A DNA stretch of 13,633 bases from NCBI GenBank assembly GCA_020025675.1, contig JAHHRS010000051.1, forward strand, positions 1-13,633, given 5' to 3'. Positions 6,446-13,396 of the stretch are shown here, piece by piece. This DNA comes from Oscillospiraceae bacterium. Its GTDB lineage: Bacteria; Bacillota; Clostridia; Oscillospirales; Oscillospiraceae. Below the pieces are notes generated by a model. It was not told the origin of the DNA. It made no database searches and was given only the letters and a program-made list of their open reading frames with translations. A program made the position numbers and the translations under genes. Positions within the stretch are counted from its first letter, which is position 1, and every line of letters begins with the position of its first letter.

Positions 6446-6607
6446 GAAATTAAGAATCTGATAGGCCAGAAAAATTTCTTTGAGATTGAAGACTTGTGCA
6501 ACCTACAGTATGAAGAGGGTTACAGACTGCATACATTAGGCTTCGGCAGTGGTGACCGTACCAAAGGAAAAATATATAATGAAAAGCAAAATGAAGCGTA
6601 TCATTAG
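6446..6607 (+). pseudogene. Start-less coding remnant, DUF4177-like
   Basis: A 53-codon open stretch downstream of mgtE has coding-like composition (FFEIEDLCNL, then YEEGYRLHTLGFGSGD) but no ATG, GTG or early TTG start; it is preceded in frame by a TAA at 6440. The 'LCN..YEEGYRLHT' pattern recalls short DUF4177-type proteins, which usually begin with about 10 more residues and end in a beta strand that is missing here. Its last codons run into the terminator hairpin at 6588-6621. I read it as a decayed gene fragment. An unusual start codon (CTG at 6458) cannot be excluded, and the family match is from memory. Confidence 0.35.
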
Positions 6608-6621
6608 ATACGCTTCATTTT
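6588..6621. terminator. Bidirectional terminator between mgtE and pgi
   Basis: A perfect 15-bp stem (6588-6602 with 6607-6621) with an ATTA loop, T-rich on the 3' side of both strands. It separates the convergent mgtE (+) and pgi (-) and probably ends both transcripts. The core is TGAAGCGTATC and its complement. Confidence 0.85.
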
Positions 6622-6656
6622 GATTAAAAAACTGAAATTTTGGTGTAAGTGGCAAT

Positions 6657-7934
6657 TTACATTGCGCCTGGCTTGCCCAGCATACGGAACATGTTCTTCT
6701 TGTATGCTTCAACACCCGGCTGATTAAAGGGATTAACTCCCGACATGTAGCCGGAAATGGCACAGGCCATCTCGAAAAAGCAGACAAGAGAAGCAAAACC
6801 GGCCTCATCCCTCTTCTTAACTTCTATTACAATGTTGGGCACACCGCCTGAAATGTGGGCCTGCTTAACAGCGTCAGCCGCCACACGGCAAATATCTGCC
6901 ATGTCTCTGCCCGCAAGGTAGTTCAAACCGTCGGCATTCTCCCCGTCCTCAGGGAAAATGTAGGCTCTGCGGCTTTCGGTAAAACGGACGATGGATTCCA
7001 TAAGATTTCTGGGCCCCTCCTGAATGAACTGCCCCATGGAGTGCAGGTCTGCGGTAAACTCAACGGAGGCAGGGAAAATTCCCTTGTGGTCCTTTCCCTC
7101 ACTCTCGCCGTAAAGCTGCTTCCACCACTCGGCCATGAAGCGGAAGGAAGGCTCATAGCAGCCCAAAATCTCAACACTGTAACCTTTTCCGTAAAGGCTC
7201 TGCCTTGCGGCAGCATATTGCCATGCGGGGTTTTCCTTTGAGGGGACGGAGAGACTCTTAAATTCTTCAATAGCGCAGTCAATAACCTTTTCCACATCTA
7301 TGCCGGCAACGGCCATAGGCAAAAGACCGACGGCGGAGAGAACGCTGAAGCGTCCGCCCACATCATCAGGCACTACAAAGGTTTTCCAGCCCTGCCTGTC
7401 GGCAACGGATTTTAATACACCTTTGCGGGCATCGGTAGTTGCAAAAATATGCTCATCTGCCTTGCTGCCGTACTTCTTTTCCAGAAGGCCGCGGAAAATA
7501 CGGAATGAGGCGGCAGGCTCAAGGGTGGTGCCGGACTTGGAGATAACATTAACGTCAAAGTCCACATCGCCCAGCATATCCAGAGTATCACAGAGAGCAT
7601 CGGCGGAAAGACCGTTTCCTATAAAGAATACTTTAGGATCATCTTTTCCGGGAATGGGCCTTAAAAGCTCTATTGCACCGCGGGCACCTAAATATGAGCC
7701 GCCTATGCCGATAACTACAAGCGCTTTGGAGCGGGAACGGATTAGTTTGGCAGTGTCCAGAATTTCCTGTAATTCCGTTTCTTTTATGCGCCGGGGAAGC
7801 TCCAGCCAGCCGATAAAATCAGCACCGAGGCCGGAACCGTTCATAAGAGTCTTGTGGGCAAGCTCTGCAAGAGCGTAATCAGGGCCAGCGGCAGTAAAAA
7901 ACTGCTCTGCGCCGGATAAATCAACTTTAACCAT
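6657..7934 (-). CDS. pgi: Glucose-6-phosphate isomerase
   Basis: Interconverts glucose 6-phosphate and fructose 6-phosphate in glycolysis and gluconeogenesis; cytoplasmic. Sugar-phosphate-binding SIS motifs are VVIGIGGSYLGARGA (residues 73-87) and SKSGTTLEP (132-140). Both PGI signatures are present: DVGGRFSVLSAVGLLP (191-206) and GVNPFNQPGVEAYKK (399-413), the latter carrying the conserved Lys. The GESEGKDHKGIFPAS block (276-290) holds the family's catalytic Glu, and TADLHSMGQ follows. At 425 aa it is the short Firmicute type (about 450 aa) rather than the roughly 550-aa enterobacterial form. AGGAGG lies 5 bases before the ATG. It has its own promoter but follows dacF on the same strand by 92 bases with no terminator between, so it may also receive read-through. 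Confidence 0.97.
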   Translation of the reverse strand: MVKVDLSGAEQFFTAAGPDYALAELAHKTLMNGSGLGADFIGWLELPRRIKETELQEILDTAKLIRSRSKALVVIGIGGSYLGARGAIELLRPIPGKDDPKVFFIGNGLSADALCDTLDMLGDVDFDVNVISKSGTTLEPAASFRIFRGLLEKKYGSKADEHIFATTDARKGVLKSVADRQGWKTFVVPDDVGGRFSVLSAVGLLPMAVAGIDVEKVIDCAIEEFKSLSVPSKENPAWQYAAARQSLYGKGYSVEILGCYEPSFRFMAEWWKQLYGESEGKDHKGIFPASVEFTADLHSMGQFIQEGPRNLMESIVRFTESRRAYIFPEDGENADGLNYLAGRDMADICRVAADAVKQAHISGGVPNIVIEVKKRDEAGFASLVCFFEMACAISGYMSGVNPFNQPGVEAYKKNMFRMLGKPGAM

Positions 7935-7968
7935 AATACCTCCTATAATAATACAAGATGTTACTCAC

Positions 7969-7996
7969 ATTATATACTATTTTCAGAGGATTTCAA
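7969..7996 (-). promoter_or_regulatory. Promoter of pgi
   Basis: Minus-strand TTGAAA (7996-7991), a 16-base spacer and a perfect TATAAT (7974-7969). Transcription should start near 7962, giving a leader of about 28 bases. Confidence 0.65.
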
Positions 7997-8026
7997 GTAA
8001 AGACAGTCAGCTTAGACCACTTTATT

Positions 8027-9184
8027 TCACAGACCGAACAGGCTTTTTCCAAGCATACCGAAGATACCGAAAAACCCCAGTTTAGGCACGTCTTTGTCTG
8101 CCATTAAGGGAATTCTCGCAAGTTCTCCGCCGTCTTCAGTCTTAACCAGCAGCTCACCCAATATCTGCCCCTCAGTTACGGGAGCTTTTACGCTTTTAGG
8201 CAGACACAGTTCATATTGTGGGTTTGCCTTTCCTTTGGGGACAAGGGCATATTCTCCACCTGCATATTTAAGAGACAGAGAGGAGGATTTTCCCATCTCT
8301 ACCGGAAGGGTGGGCAAAGGCTCTTCCATGCGGAGAGGACAGAGAGCAAAATTTGCAAAGCCGAAGTTTAAAAGGGCAGCTGCATCGGAATTTCGCAGCT
8401 CGGAGTCTTTGGAGCCCATAATAACTGCTATAAATTCAATACCGTCTCTTTCCGCAGTGGCTGAAAGACAGTATTTTGCAGAACTGGTGTAGCCGGTCTT
8501 CAGACCCGTACATCCTTCATAACGGCTTACAAGCTTATTGGTGTTACTCAGCTCAAATTCTCCGTCACGAATACTGTCCATCCAAATAGTAGTATAGTTT
8601 TTTATTAAATCGTGTGAAATAAGCTCCCTTGACATTAACGCCACATCGTATGCCGTGGTATAATGCTCCTTGTCATCAAAAAGTCCGGTACAGTTTGTGA
8701 ATCGGGTGTCATTTAACTGCAACTCCTCAGCTCTGGTGTTCATGCGCTCTACAAAAGCCTGCTCCGTGCCGCTGAGATGCTCGGCCATAGCCACGGCACA
8801 GTCGTTGGCGGAGACAACGGCTATACATTTGAGCATATCCTCAACGCTCATCCGCTCTCCCTCTTCCAGATACACACAGCTTCCCCCGAAGGATGCCGCC
8901 CTTTTACTGACGGTTACGGTATCGGTTAGAGAGATTTTCCCGCTTTCTATGTCCTCAACGATTAACAGCATAGTCATTATCTTTGTTATGCTGGCAGGCG
9001 GGCGCCGCTCATCGGCGTTCTTTTTATATATTATCTGCCCCGTCTCTTTCTCCATAAGTACAGCGGAAGGTGCAGTAATCTGCAGCTCCCTGTCCGTCAG
9101 CGGCTTTAGAGCATAAGCATGCACACTCGAAAATAAACCGCAAATAATTCCAAAAACAAGTATAAAAACAACTGCCTTTTTCAT
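8027..9184 (-). CDS. D-alanyl-D-alanine carboxypeptidase (PBP5/DacF type, serine peptidase S11)
   Basis: A low-molecular-weight penicillin-binding protein that removes the terminal D-Ala from peptidoglycan pentapeptides outside the membrane. An N-terminal signal peptide (residues 1-23, KK then a hydrophobic run, cleavage plausible after VHA) precedes the S11 catalytic domain. All three active-site motifs are present: SITK (Ser65, Lys68), SAN (Ser125, Asn127) and KTG (229-231, in GLKTGYTSSAKYC). A C-terminal domain (about 285-365) is followed by a Gly/Phe-rich amphipathic end (PKLGFFGIFGMLGKSLFGL), which fits the membrane anchor of PBP5-like enzymes. Length 385 aa is typical. GGAGG lies 6 bases before the ATG. 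Spore formers have vegetative (dacA) and sporulation (dacB, dacF) versions; sequence alone does not settle which, so no symbol is given. No promoter was found upstream. Confidence 0.93.
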   Translation of the reverse strand: MKKAVVFILVFGIICGLFSSVHAYALKPLTDRELQITAPSAVLMEKETGQIIYKKNADERRPPASITKIMTMLLIVEDIESGKISLTDTVTVSKRAASFGGSCVYLEEGERMSVEDMLKCIAVVSANDCAVAMAEHLSGTEQAFVERMNTRAEELQLNDTRFTNCTGLFDDKEHYTTAYDVALMSRELISHDLIKNYTTIWMDSIRDGEFELSNTNKLVSRYEGCTGLKTGYTSSAKYCLSATAERDGIEFIAVIMGSKDSELRNSDAAALLNFGFANFALCPLRMEEPLPTLPVEMGKSSSLSLKYAGGEYALVPKGKANPQYELCLPKSVKAPVTEGQILGELLVKTEDGGELARIPLMADKDVPKLGFFGIFGMLGKSLFGL

Positions 9185-9342
9185 AAGCCGCCTCCACTTA
9201 GTTCCGCTCTTTGTTTCCTACGCAAACTTATGAACAGCAATCTGAATATATGAACCGGTTTACACAATTATGTATAATTCGATAAAATTCGTACAAATAT
9301 TCAAAAAGCCCTGTTTAGAAAAAATTGAGACCGTACAAGGAG

Positions 9343-9372
9343 TTTTCAACATTATCAACATAGTTATCAACA
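9343..9372 (+). repeat. Cluster of DnaA-box-like nonamers
   Basis: Three same-orientation nonamers lie within 30 bases: TTTTCAACA (9343-9351), TTATCAACA (9352-9360) and TTATCAACA (9364-9372). The last two differ from the DnaA box consensus TTATCCACA by one base. They could be a DnaA-titration or DnaA-regulated site. The flanking genes (dacF, AI-2E transporter) are not those of a chromosomal origin. Confidence 0.4.
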
Positions 9373-9483
9373 GATAAAATATGAACATTTAGAGCTAAAA
9401 CTGTCACAAAAGGTTTACATAACACGATTAGGCCCACAAAACGCAAAATTAATACTTTCAACTCAAATGTTTACATTTTGTGG

Positions 9484-9512
9484 TTGACTGAGGCAGACTC
9501 TGAGAGTAAAAT
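9484..9512 (+). promoter_or_regulatory. Promoter of the AI-2E family gene
   Basis: TTGACT (9484-9489), a 17-base spacer and TAAAAT (9507-9512), each one base from consensus. Transcription should start near 9519, giving a leader of about 38 bases. Confidence 0.7.
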
Positions 9513-9556
9513 ACTGCTGAACAAAATTCTGAGATTTTTTCGGAAGAAGGATATTT

Positions 9557-10876
9557 ATGAGAAGGCATTTTAAATGGGATAAAAAATACCTGTATTGGGG
9601 CATAACAGGTTTCTGTGTTATAGCCTGTTCAATACTGTTTTTCATGGCTCTTAATTATATTTCGGCACTTGGACAAGGCTTAAAAACCATTATTCATATT
9701 TTAAGTCCCTTCCTTTGGGGCGTTGTTATAAGTTACTTGCTGTGCCCGCTTATGAGGGCGGTTGAGAGAAATATTTTTGCCCCCCTTTCAAAGAAAATAT
9801 ATAAGGATAAGAAAGACGGGGGTAAAAGGTTTGCAAGGGGACTTTCCGTTTTAGTGTCGGAAATTGTACTTGCCGCATTGATGGCGGCTTTGGTATATCT
9901 CATTTTGCCTCAGCTATACAGCAGTATTGAAACAATAGTTTTAAACAGTAATACCTATCTTGCCAATTTAAGCCAGTGGATAGCAGACTTACTCAGGGAT
10001 TTCCCCGAAATGGAGGAAATTGCAAAAAGTGTTGTGGACACTGTAAACTCCGGCATCATAAAATGGCTGAAGGAAACCATACTGCCGGGGCTTGGCAATA
10101 TAATTTCCAGCGTAACGGCGGGTGTTTATTATGTGCTGATGGCTGTATATAATATAGTCATAGGCATTATAGTGTCTGTCTATATTCTGGGAAATCTGGA
10201 GCAATTTCAGGCAAGCTCCAAGCGTATGCTGTATAGCCTCTTTTCCATTGAAAATGCTGAAAAAATCCGTGAAGGTGTTGCCTTTACCGATAAGACCTTT
10301 ATGGGCTTTATAAACGGCAAGCTTTTAGACTCCGCAATAATCGGCCTTATCTGCTATATAGTCTGCGTAATTCTGGATATGCCTTATGCAATGCTGGTCA
10401 GTGTTATTGTGGGAGTTACGAATATAATTCCTTTCTTCGGCCCGTTCATAGGCGCAATTCCAAGCGCAATTATAATTTTGATGGTAAGTCCTATAAAGTG
10501 CCTTATTTTCATAATTTTTATTATTATTTTGCAGCAGGTGGACGGCAATATCATAGGCCCCAAGATCCTGGGAAGTTCCATAGGCATAAACGGTTTCTGG
10601 GTAATGTTTGCAATTATTCTGGGAGCGGGCCTTTTCGGATTCTGGGGAATGCTTCTTGGTGTTCCTGTGTTTGTGGTTATATACACGGCTATAAATGCAG
10701 GTGTTGAAAAGCGCCTGAAGGAAAATGATCTTCCATGGGAAACTGAGGAATATGAAACCATGGATCACATAGATCCGGTAACAAGAAAAATAATAAAAAA
10801 AGCCTCCGAAACCGGAAGCGGCTTCGGAGGGGAGAATAAGCCTGAGGATAAAAAAGACAGCCATACTCAGCAATGA
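9557..10876 (+). CDS. AI-2E family transporter
   Basis: A polytopic membrane protein of the AI-2E (PF01594) family. Members include exporters of autoinducer-2 and Na+/H+ antiporters; substrate cannot be told from sequence. Hydrophobic segments lie at about 13-35, 46-66, 97-118, 180-211, 255-310, 312-328 and 345-380. A long soluble stretch between the third and fourth (about 120-178) is typical of the family. The conserved region QQVDGNIIGPKILGSSIGI (326-344), followed by the Gly-rich FGFWGMLLGVPVFVVIYT, is the family signature. Length 439 aa is somewhat long because of a hydrophilic tail of about 55 residues rich in Glu, Lys and Gly. AGAAGGA lies about 6 bases before the ATG. The 3' end overlaps the convergent desulfurase gene by 10 bases, and the tail codons contain that gene's terminator. 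Confidence 0.9.
   Translation: MRRHFKWDKKYLYWGITGFCVIACSILFFMALNYISALGQGLKTIIHILSPFLWGVVISYLLCPLMRAVERNIFAPLSKKIYKDKKDGGKRFARGLSVLVSEIVLAALMAALVYLILPQLYSSIETIVLNSNTYLANLSQWIADLLRDFPEMEEIAKSVVDTVNSGIIKWLKETILPGLGNIISSVTAGVYYVLMAVYNIVIGIIVSVYILGNLEQFQASSKRMLYSLFSIENAEKIREGVAFTDKTFMGFINGKLLDSAIIGLICYIVCVILDMPYAMLVSVIVGVTNIIPFFGPFIGAIPSAIIILMVSPIKCLIFIIFIIILQQVDGNIIGPKILGSSIGINGFWVMFAIILGAGLFGFWGMLLGVPVFVVIYTAINAGVEKRLKENDLPWETEEYETMDHIDPVTRKIIKKASETGSGFGGENKPEDKKDSHTQQ
10795..10830 (-). terminator. Minus-strand terminator inside the AI-2E coding sequence
   Basis: Read on the minus strand, arms CCTCCGAA/TTCGGAGG (10830-10823 with 10810-10803), with an inner CCG/CGG pair, form a GC-rich hairpin. 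It is followed by C and seven T residues (10801-10795) and more T-rich sequence. It lies 36 bases after the desulfurase stop codon and so should end that transcript, although it sits within codons of the opposite-strand transporter. On the + strand no T run follows, so it should not stop the transporter transcript. Confidence 0.8.
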
Positions 10877-11994
10877 GCGAGAGTATCATGGGCTTCTTTT
10901 AAGGCTTGGCATAAGGCTTCTATATCCTCTTTTGTTGTAAAACGGGACAGACCTATACGGATTGCTCCGTCTATTATCTTAGAGTTATAGCCCATTGCCT
11001 CAAGTACATGGCTCCGCCCGCCCTTTTTGCAGGCGGAGCTTTTTGACACATAAATTTCTTTGGTCTCCATGTAATTCATGAGCACCTCACTGCGCCAGCC
11101 GGGCAGAGAAATGCTGAGTATATGAGGGGCACCTCCCGGTATCAGCACAAGCTCCGGTATCCGGGCGCTGAGAGTGTCAACGGCTAAACTGCGCAGATTT
11201 TCCATCCTTTCCGCATTTTCCTTTATGTCCCCTGCGGCCTCACATGCGGCGGCAAAAGCCGCAATCTGGGGCATGGCCTCTGTTCCTGCCCGTCTGCCAT
11301 CTTCCTGAGCTCCTCCTACTATGAAGGGCTTTAATTTAAGACCGCTTTTTATGTACAGTGCGCCTATACCCTTGGGAGCATGAACCTTGTGACCACTGAC
11401 GCTTATCATATCTGCACCCAAGGTTTTGGCGGAGAAGGGAATTTTCATAAAGGCCTGCACAGCGTCAGTGTGCAGAAGTGCCTGAGATTTTTCTTTTTTA
11501 AGAAGCTTTGAAATGCCGTTTATATCCGTTATGGCTCCTGTTTCGTTATTGACCAGCATAAGAGAAACGAGTATAGTATCAGGGCGGAGAGCATTCTTTA
11601 CAGCCTCAGGACTTACAGCACCGCCGTCGTCAGGCACCAGCCTTGTAATTTCAAAGCCTCTTTTTTCCAGTTCGTCCAGAGATTTTCTCACTGCGTCATG
11701 CTCTGTAACGGAGCTTATTATGTGTTTGCCCTTGCGCTTCATGGCCTCTGCGCCGTTAATAACGGCCCAGTTGTCGCTCTCGGAGCCGCAGGAGGTAAAG
11801 ACAAGCTCAGCGGGAGAGCAGCCCAAAGTCTTGGCTACGGTAGCTCTGGATGTGTCAAGAAGCTTTTTGGCCTGCCTGCCCAAAGTGTGGGTGGAGCTGG
11901 GGTTGCCGTAAATTTCGCACATTGCTTTATAAGCGGCCTGTGCCGCTTCGGGGCATACTTTGGTAGTAGCTGAATTATCAAGATAATGTTCCAT
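10867..11994 (-). CDS. Cysteine desulfurase (NifS/IscS family)
   Basis: A pyridoxal-phosphate enzyme that converts L-cysteine to alanine and passes a persulfide to acceptors for Fe-S clusters and thiolated tRNA. The fold-type I pattern is complete: YLDNSATT at the N-terminus, NPSSTHTLGRQAK (31-43), TEHDAV with His99, HTDAVQ with Asp177 and Gln180, the PLP-binding Lys203 in SVSGHKVHAPKG, and the persulfide Cys322 in SSACKKGGRSHVLEAMG. At 375 aa it matches Firmicute NifS-like enzymes. The frame is open from a TTG at 12006, but GGAG lies 6 bases before the ATG at 11994 and nothing suitable precedes the TTG, so I use the ATG. It is divergent from mtaB with 38 bases between starts. No iscU, sufU or thiI partner is adjacent, so the acceptor is uncertain; sulfur for the neighbouring MtaB is an inference. 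Confidence 0.93.
   Translation of the reverse strand: MEHYLDNSATTKVCPEAAQAAYKAMCEIYGNPSSTHTLGRQAKKLLDTSRATVAKTLGCSPAELVFTSCGSESDNWAVINGAEAMKRKGKHIISSVTEHDAVRKSLDELEKRGFEITRLVPDDGGAVSPEAVKNALRPDTILVSLMLVNNETGAITDINGISKLLKKEKSQALLHTDAVQAFMKIPFSAKTLGADMISVSGHKVHAPKGIGALYIKSGLKLKPFIVGGAQEDGRRAGTEAMPQIAAFAAACEAAGDIKENAERMENLRSLAVDTLSARIPELVLIPGGAPHILSISLPGWRSEVLMNYMETKEIYVSKSSACKKGGRSHVLEAMGYNSKIIDGAIRIGLSRFTTKEDIEALCQALKEAHDTLAHC
11960..11987 (+). promoter_or_regulatory. Possible mtaB promoter inside the desulfurase gene
   Basis: TTGGTA (11960-11965), a 16-base spacer and GATAAT (11982-11987), matching consensus at 4 and 5 of 6 positions. It would start transcription near 11994, within the first codons of the opposite-strand desulfurase. 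With only 38 bases between the two start codons, an mtaB promoter has to lie largely in this area unless the gene is read from elsewhere. Confidence 0.4.
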
Positions 11995-12032
11995 ATGTAT
12001 CTCCAAATTTTAAAATAATTAAGGTGAATGAG

Positions 12033-13319
12033 ATGAAATATATTATAAACACTCTTGGCTGTAAGGTCAACCAGTATGAAACTCAGGCCATGGAAACAGC
12101 TCTGAAAGCTCACGGTCATGTCCCTGCTAAGGAAGGGGAGAAGGCAGACGCTGTTATAGTAAATACCTGCGCCGTTACCGCCGAAAGCGGCAGAAAATCC
12201 AGACAGCTCATCAGACGCATGAGAGACGAAAACCCCGGCGCTCTGGTGGCAGTCTGCGGATGCTATTCCCAGATAGACCCGAAAGAGGCGGAAGAGCTGG
12301 GAGCAAAGGTTATTTTCGGCGCCGCCGACAGAATGAAATTTGTGGAAGCGATAGAAAAGGCGGCGGCAACAGGGGAGGGCGAGGAAAATATTGACCAGCC
12401 CTTTAAGCGACGTGTATTGGAAAAACTCCCTGCCGGTGCCGTATCAGGCCGCACAAGAGCAATGCTTAAAATTCAGGACGGCTGCGTTAACTTCTGCACC
12501 TACTGTATAATACCCTACACCAGAGGCAGACTCAGAAGCCTGCCCATTGAGGAAGCTGTGAAAGAGACTGAACGGATAAGAGACGAGGGCTATAAGGAGC
12601 TTGTTTTAACAGGCATAGAGGTGGCGTCCTACGGAGTAGACCTGCCGGGAAAACCTGATTTAGCCGATGTTATATGCGCCGTGGCAGAGGTTTCGGGCGA
12701 TATGAGAATAAGATTAGGCTCACTTGAACCCACAGTTATAACCGAGGAATTCTGCCGCAAGACCGAGGCAACCGGAAAGCTCTGCCGCCACTTCCACCTG
12801 TCCCTCCAGTCCGGCTGCGACAGAACGCTTAAAAATATGAACCGTAAGTATGACAGAGCGGGATTTTATAATGCTGTGGAGCTTTTAAGAAAGCATTTTC
12901 CCGGCTGTGCTCTTACCTGCGACCTTATAACCGGATTCCCCGGAGAAACCGACGGAGACCAGAAAGAGACACTGGAGTTTATAGAGCGCTGCGGCTTTTC
13001 TCAGATGCACATTTTCCCCTATTCCAGACGTCCCGGTACTCCCGCCGACAAAATGCCCAACCAGTGCTCCAACGCACTTAAATCAGCAAGAGCACATGAG
13101 GCTCAGCAGGTTGCAAACAGAATGCACACAGAGTTTTTAAATTCCAGCGTGGGTCAGGTTCTGCCGGTACTGTTTGAGACTCCGGACGGTGAGGGTTATA
13201 CCGGCCACAGCGATACCTATGTTATGGTCTGGGCAAAGGGCGAAAACCTCAGAGGCAAAATACTGAACGTTATGATAAAATCCGTTGAAGATGACAGACT
13301 TCTGGGAGAAATTGTTTGA
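12033..13319 (+). CDS. mtaB: tRNA t6A37 methylthiotransferase MtaB
   Basis: A radical SAM enzyme that adds a methylthio group to N6-threonylcarbamoyladenosine at position 37 of tRNAs reading ANN codons (t6A to ms2t6A). Domain order is complete for 428 aa. The N-terminal UPF0004 domain binds a second [4Fe-4S] cluster: C10 in NTLGCKVNQYE, C46 in NTCAVT and C77 in CGCYSQ. The radical SAM core has CVNFCTYC (C151, C155, C158) followed by IIPYTRGRLRSLP, characteristic of MtaB rather than MiaB or RimO. A C-terminal TRAM domain (about 370-428) binds tRNA. The frame is open from a GTG at 12024, but AAGGTG lies 6 bases before the ATG at 12033, so the ATG is preferred. The stop codon is embedded in the -35 element of the serC promoter. 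Confidence 0.95.
   Translation: MKYIINTLGCKVNQYETQAMETALKAHGHVPAKEGEKADAVIVNTCAVTAESGRKSRQLIRRMRDENPGALVAVCGCYSQIDPKEAEELGAKVIFGAADRMKFVEAIEKAAATGEGEENIDQPFKRRVLEKLPAGAVSGRTRAMLKIQDGCVNFCTYCIIPYTRGRLRSLPIEEAVKETERIRDEGYKELVLTGIEVASYGVDLPGKPDLADVICAVAEVSGDMRIRLGSLEPTVITEEFCRKTEATGKLCRHFHLSLQSGCDRTLKNMNRKYDRAGFYNAVELLRKHFPGCALTCDLITGFPGETDGDQKETLEFIERCGFSQMHIFPYSRRPGTPADKMPNQCSNALKSARAHEAQQVANRMHTEFLNSSVGQVLPVLFETPDGEGYTGHSDTYVMVWAKGENLRGKILNVMIKSVEDDRLLGEIV
12042..12070 (-). promoter_or_regulatory. Desulfurase promoter inside mtaB
   Basis: Minus-strand TTGACC (12070-12065), a 17-base spacer and a perfect TATAAT (12047-12042). Both elements lie within codons 4-13 of mtaB. Transcription should start near 12035, giving a leader of about 41 bases before the desulfurase ATG at 11994. 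Confidence 0.75.
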
Positions 13320-13344
13320 CGGATTTAAATCGGTAATGTATAAT
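13316..13344 (+). promoter_or_regulatory. serC promoter overlapping the mtaB stop codon
   Basis: TTGACG (13316-13321), a 17-base spacer and a perfect TATAAT (13339-13344). The TGA stop of mtaB (13317-13319) is part of the -35 hexamer. Transcription should start near 13351, giving a leader of about 46 bases. Confidence 0.75.
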
Positions 13345-13396
13345 AGTGCGCTAAAGGACATAAGTTCTATTTGATTATTTTGGGAGATGATTTTCC

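Larger units (their letters stand above)
9185..9556. other. 372-base divergent spacer, no gene
   Basis: AT-rich spacer between dacF (-) and the AI-2E transporter (+). I see no coding region. It contains three same-orientation copies of GTTTACA (9258-9264, 9413-9419, 9469-9475), the last inside the near-palindrome AAATGTTTACATTT. It also holds the cluster at 9343-9372 and the promoter at 9484-9512, listed separately. No clear sigma-A promoter for dacF is visible on the minus strand. Confidence 0.4.

Noticed and set aside
6536..6808. Minus-strand 90-aa open frame over the mgtE/pgi junction
   Set aside because: It overlaps the 3' end of pgi in another frame and spans the bidirectional terminator; no motifs.
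9343..9372. Calling the DnaA-box-like cluster a chromosomal origin
   Set aside because: There is no dnaA, dnaN, rpmH or gidA neighbour, the boxes are one mismatch from consensus, and the cluster is small. Kept only as a finding.
9989..10873. Antisense open frames within the AI-2E transporter gene
   Set aside because: Rich in Tyr, His and Asn, as expected from the reverse complement of hydrophobic codons; no start signals.
11995..12006. TTG start at 12006 for the cysteine desulfurase
   Set aside because: The GGAG ribosome binding site lies downstream of this TTG and fits the ATG at 11994; the extra four residues are not typical of NifS proteins.
12024..12032. GTG start at 12024 for mtaB
   Set aside because: This GTG is itself part of the AAGGTG ribosome binding site serving the ATG at 12033.
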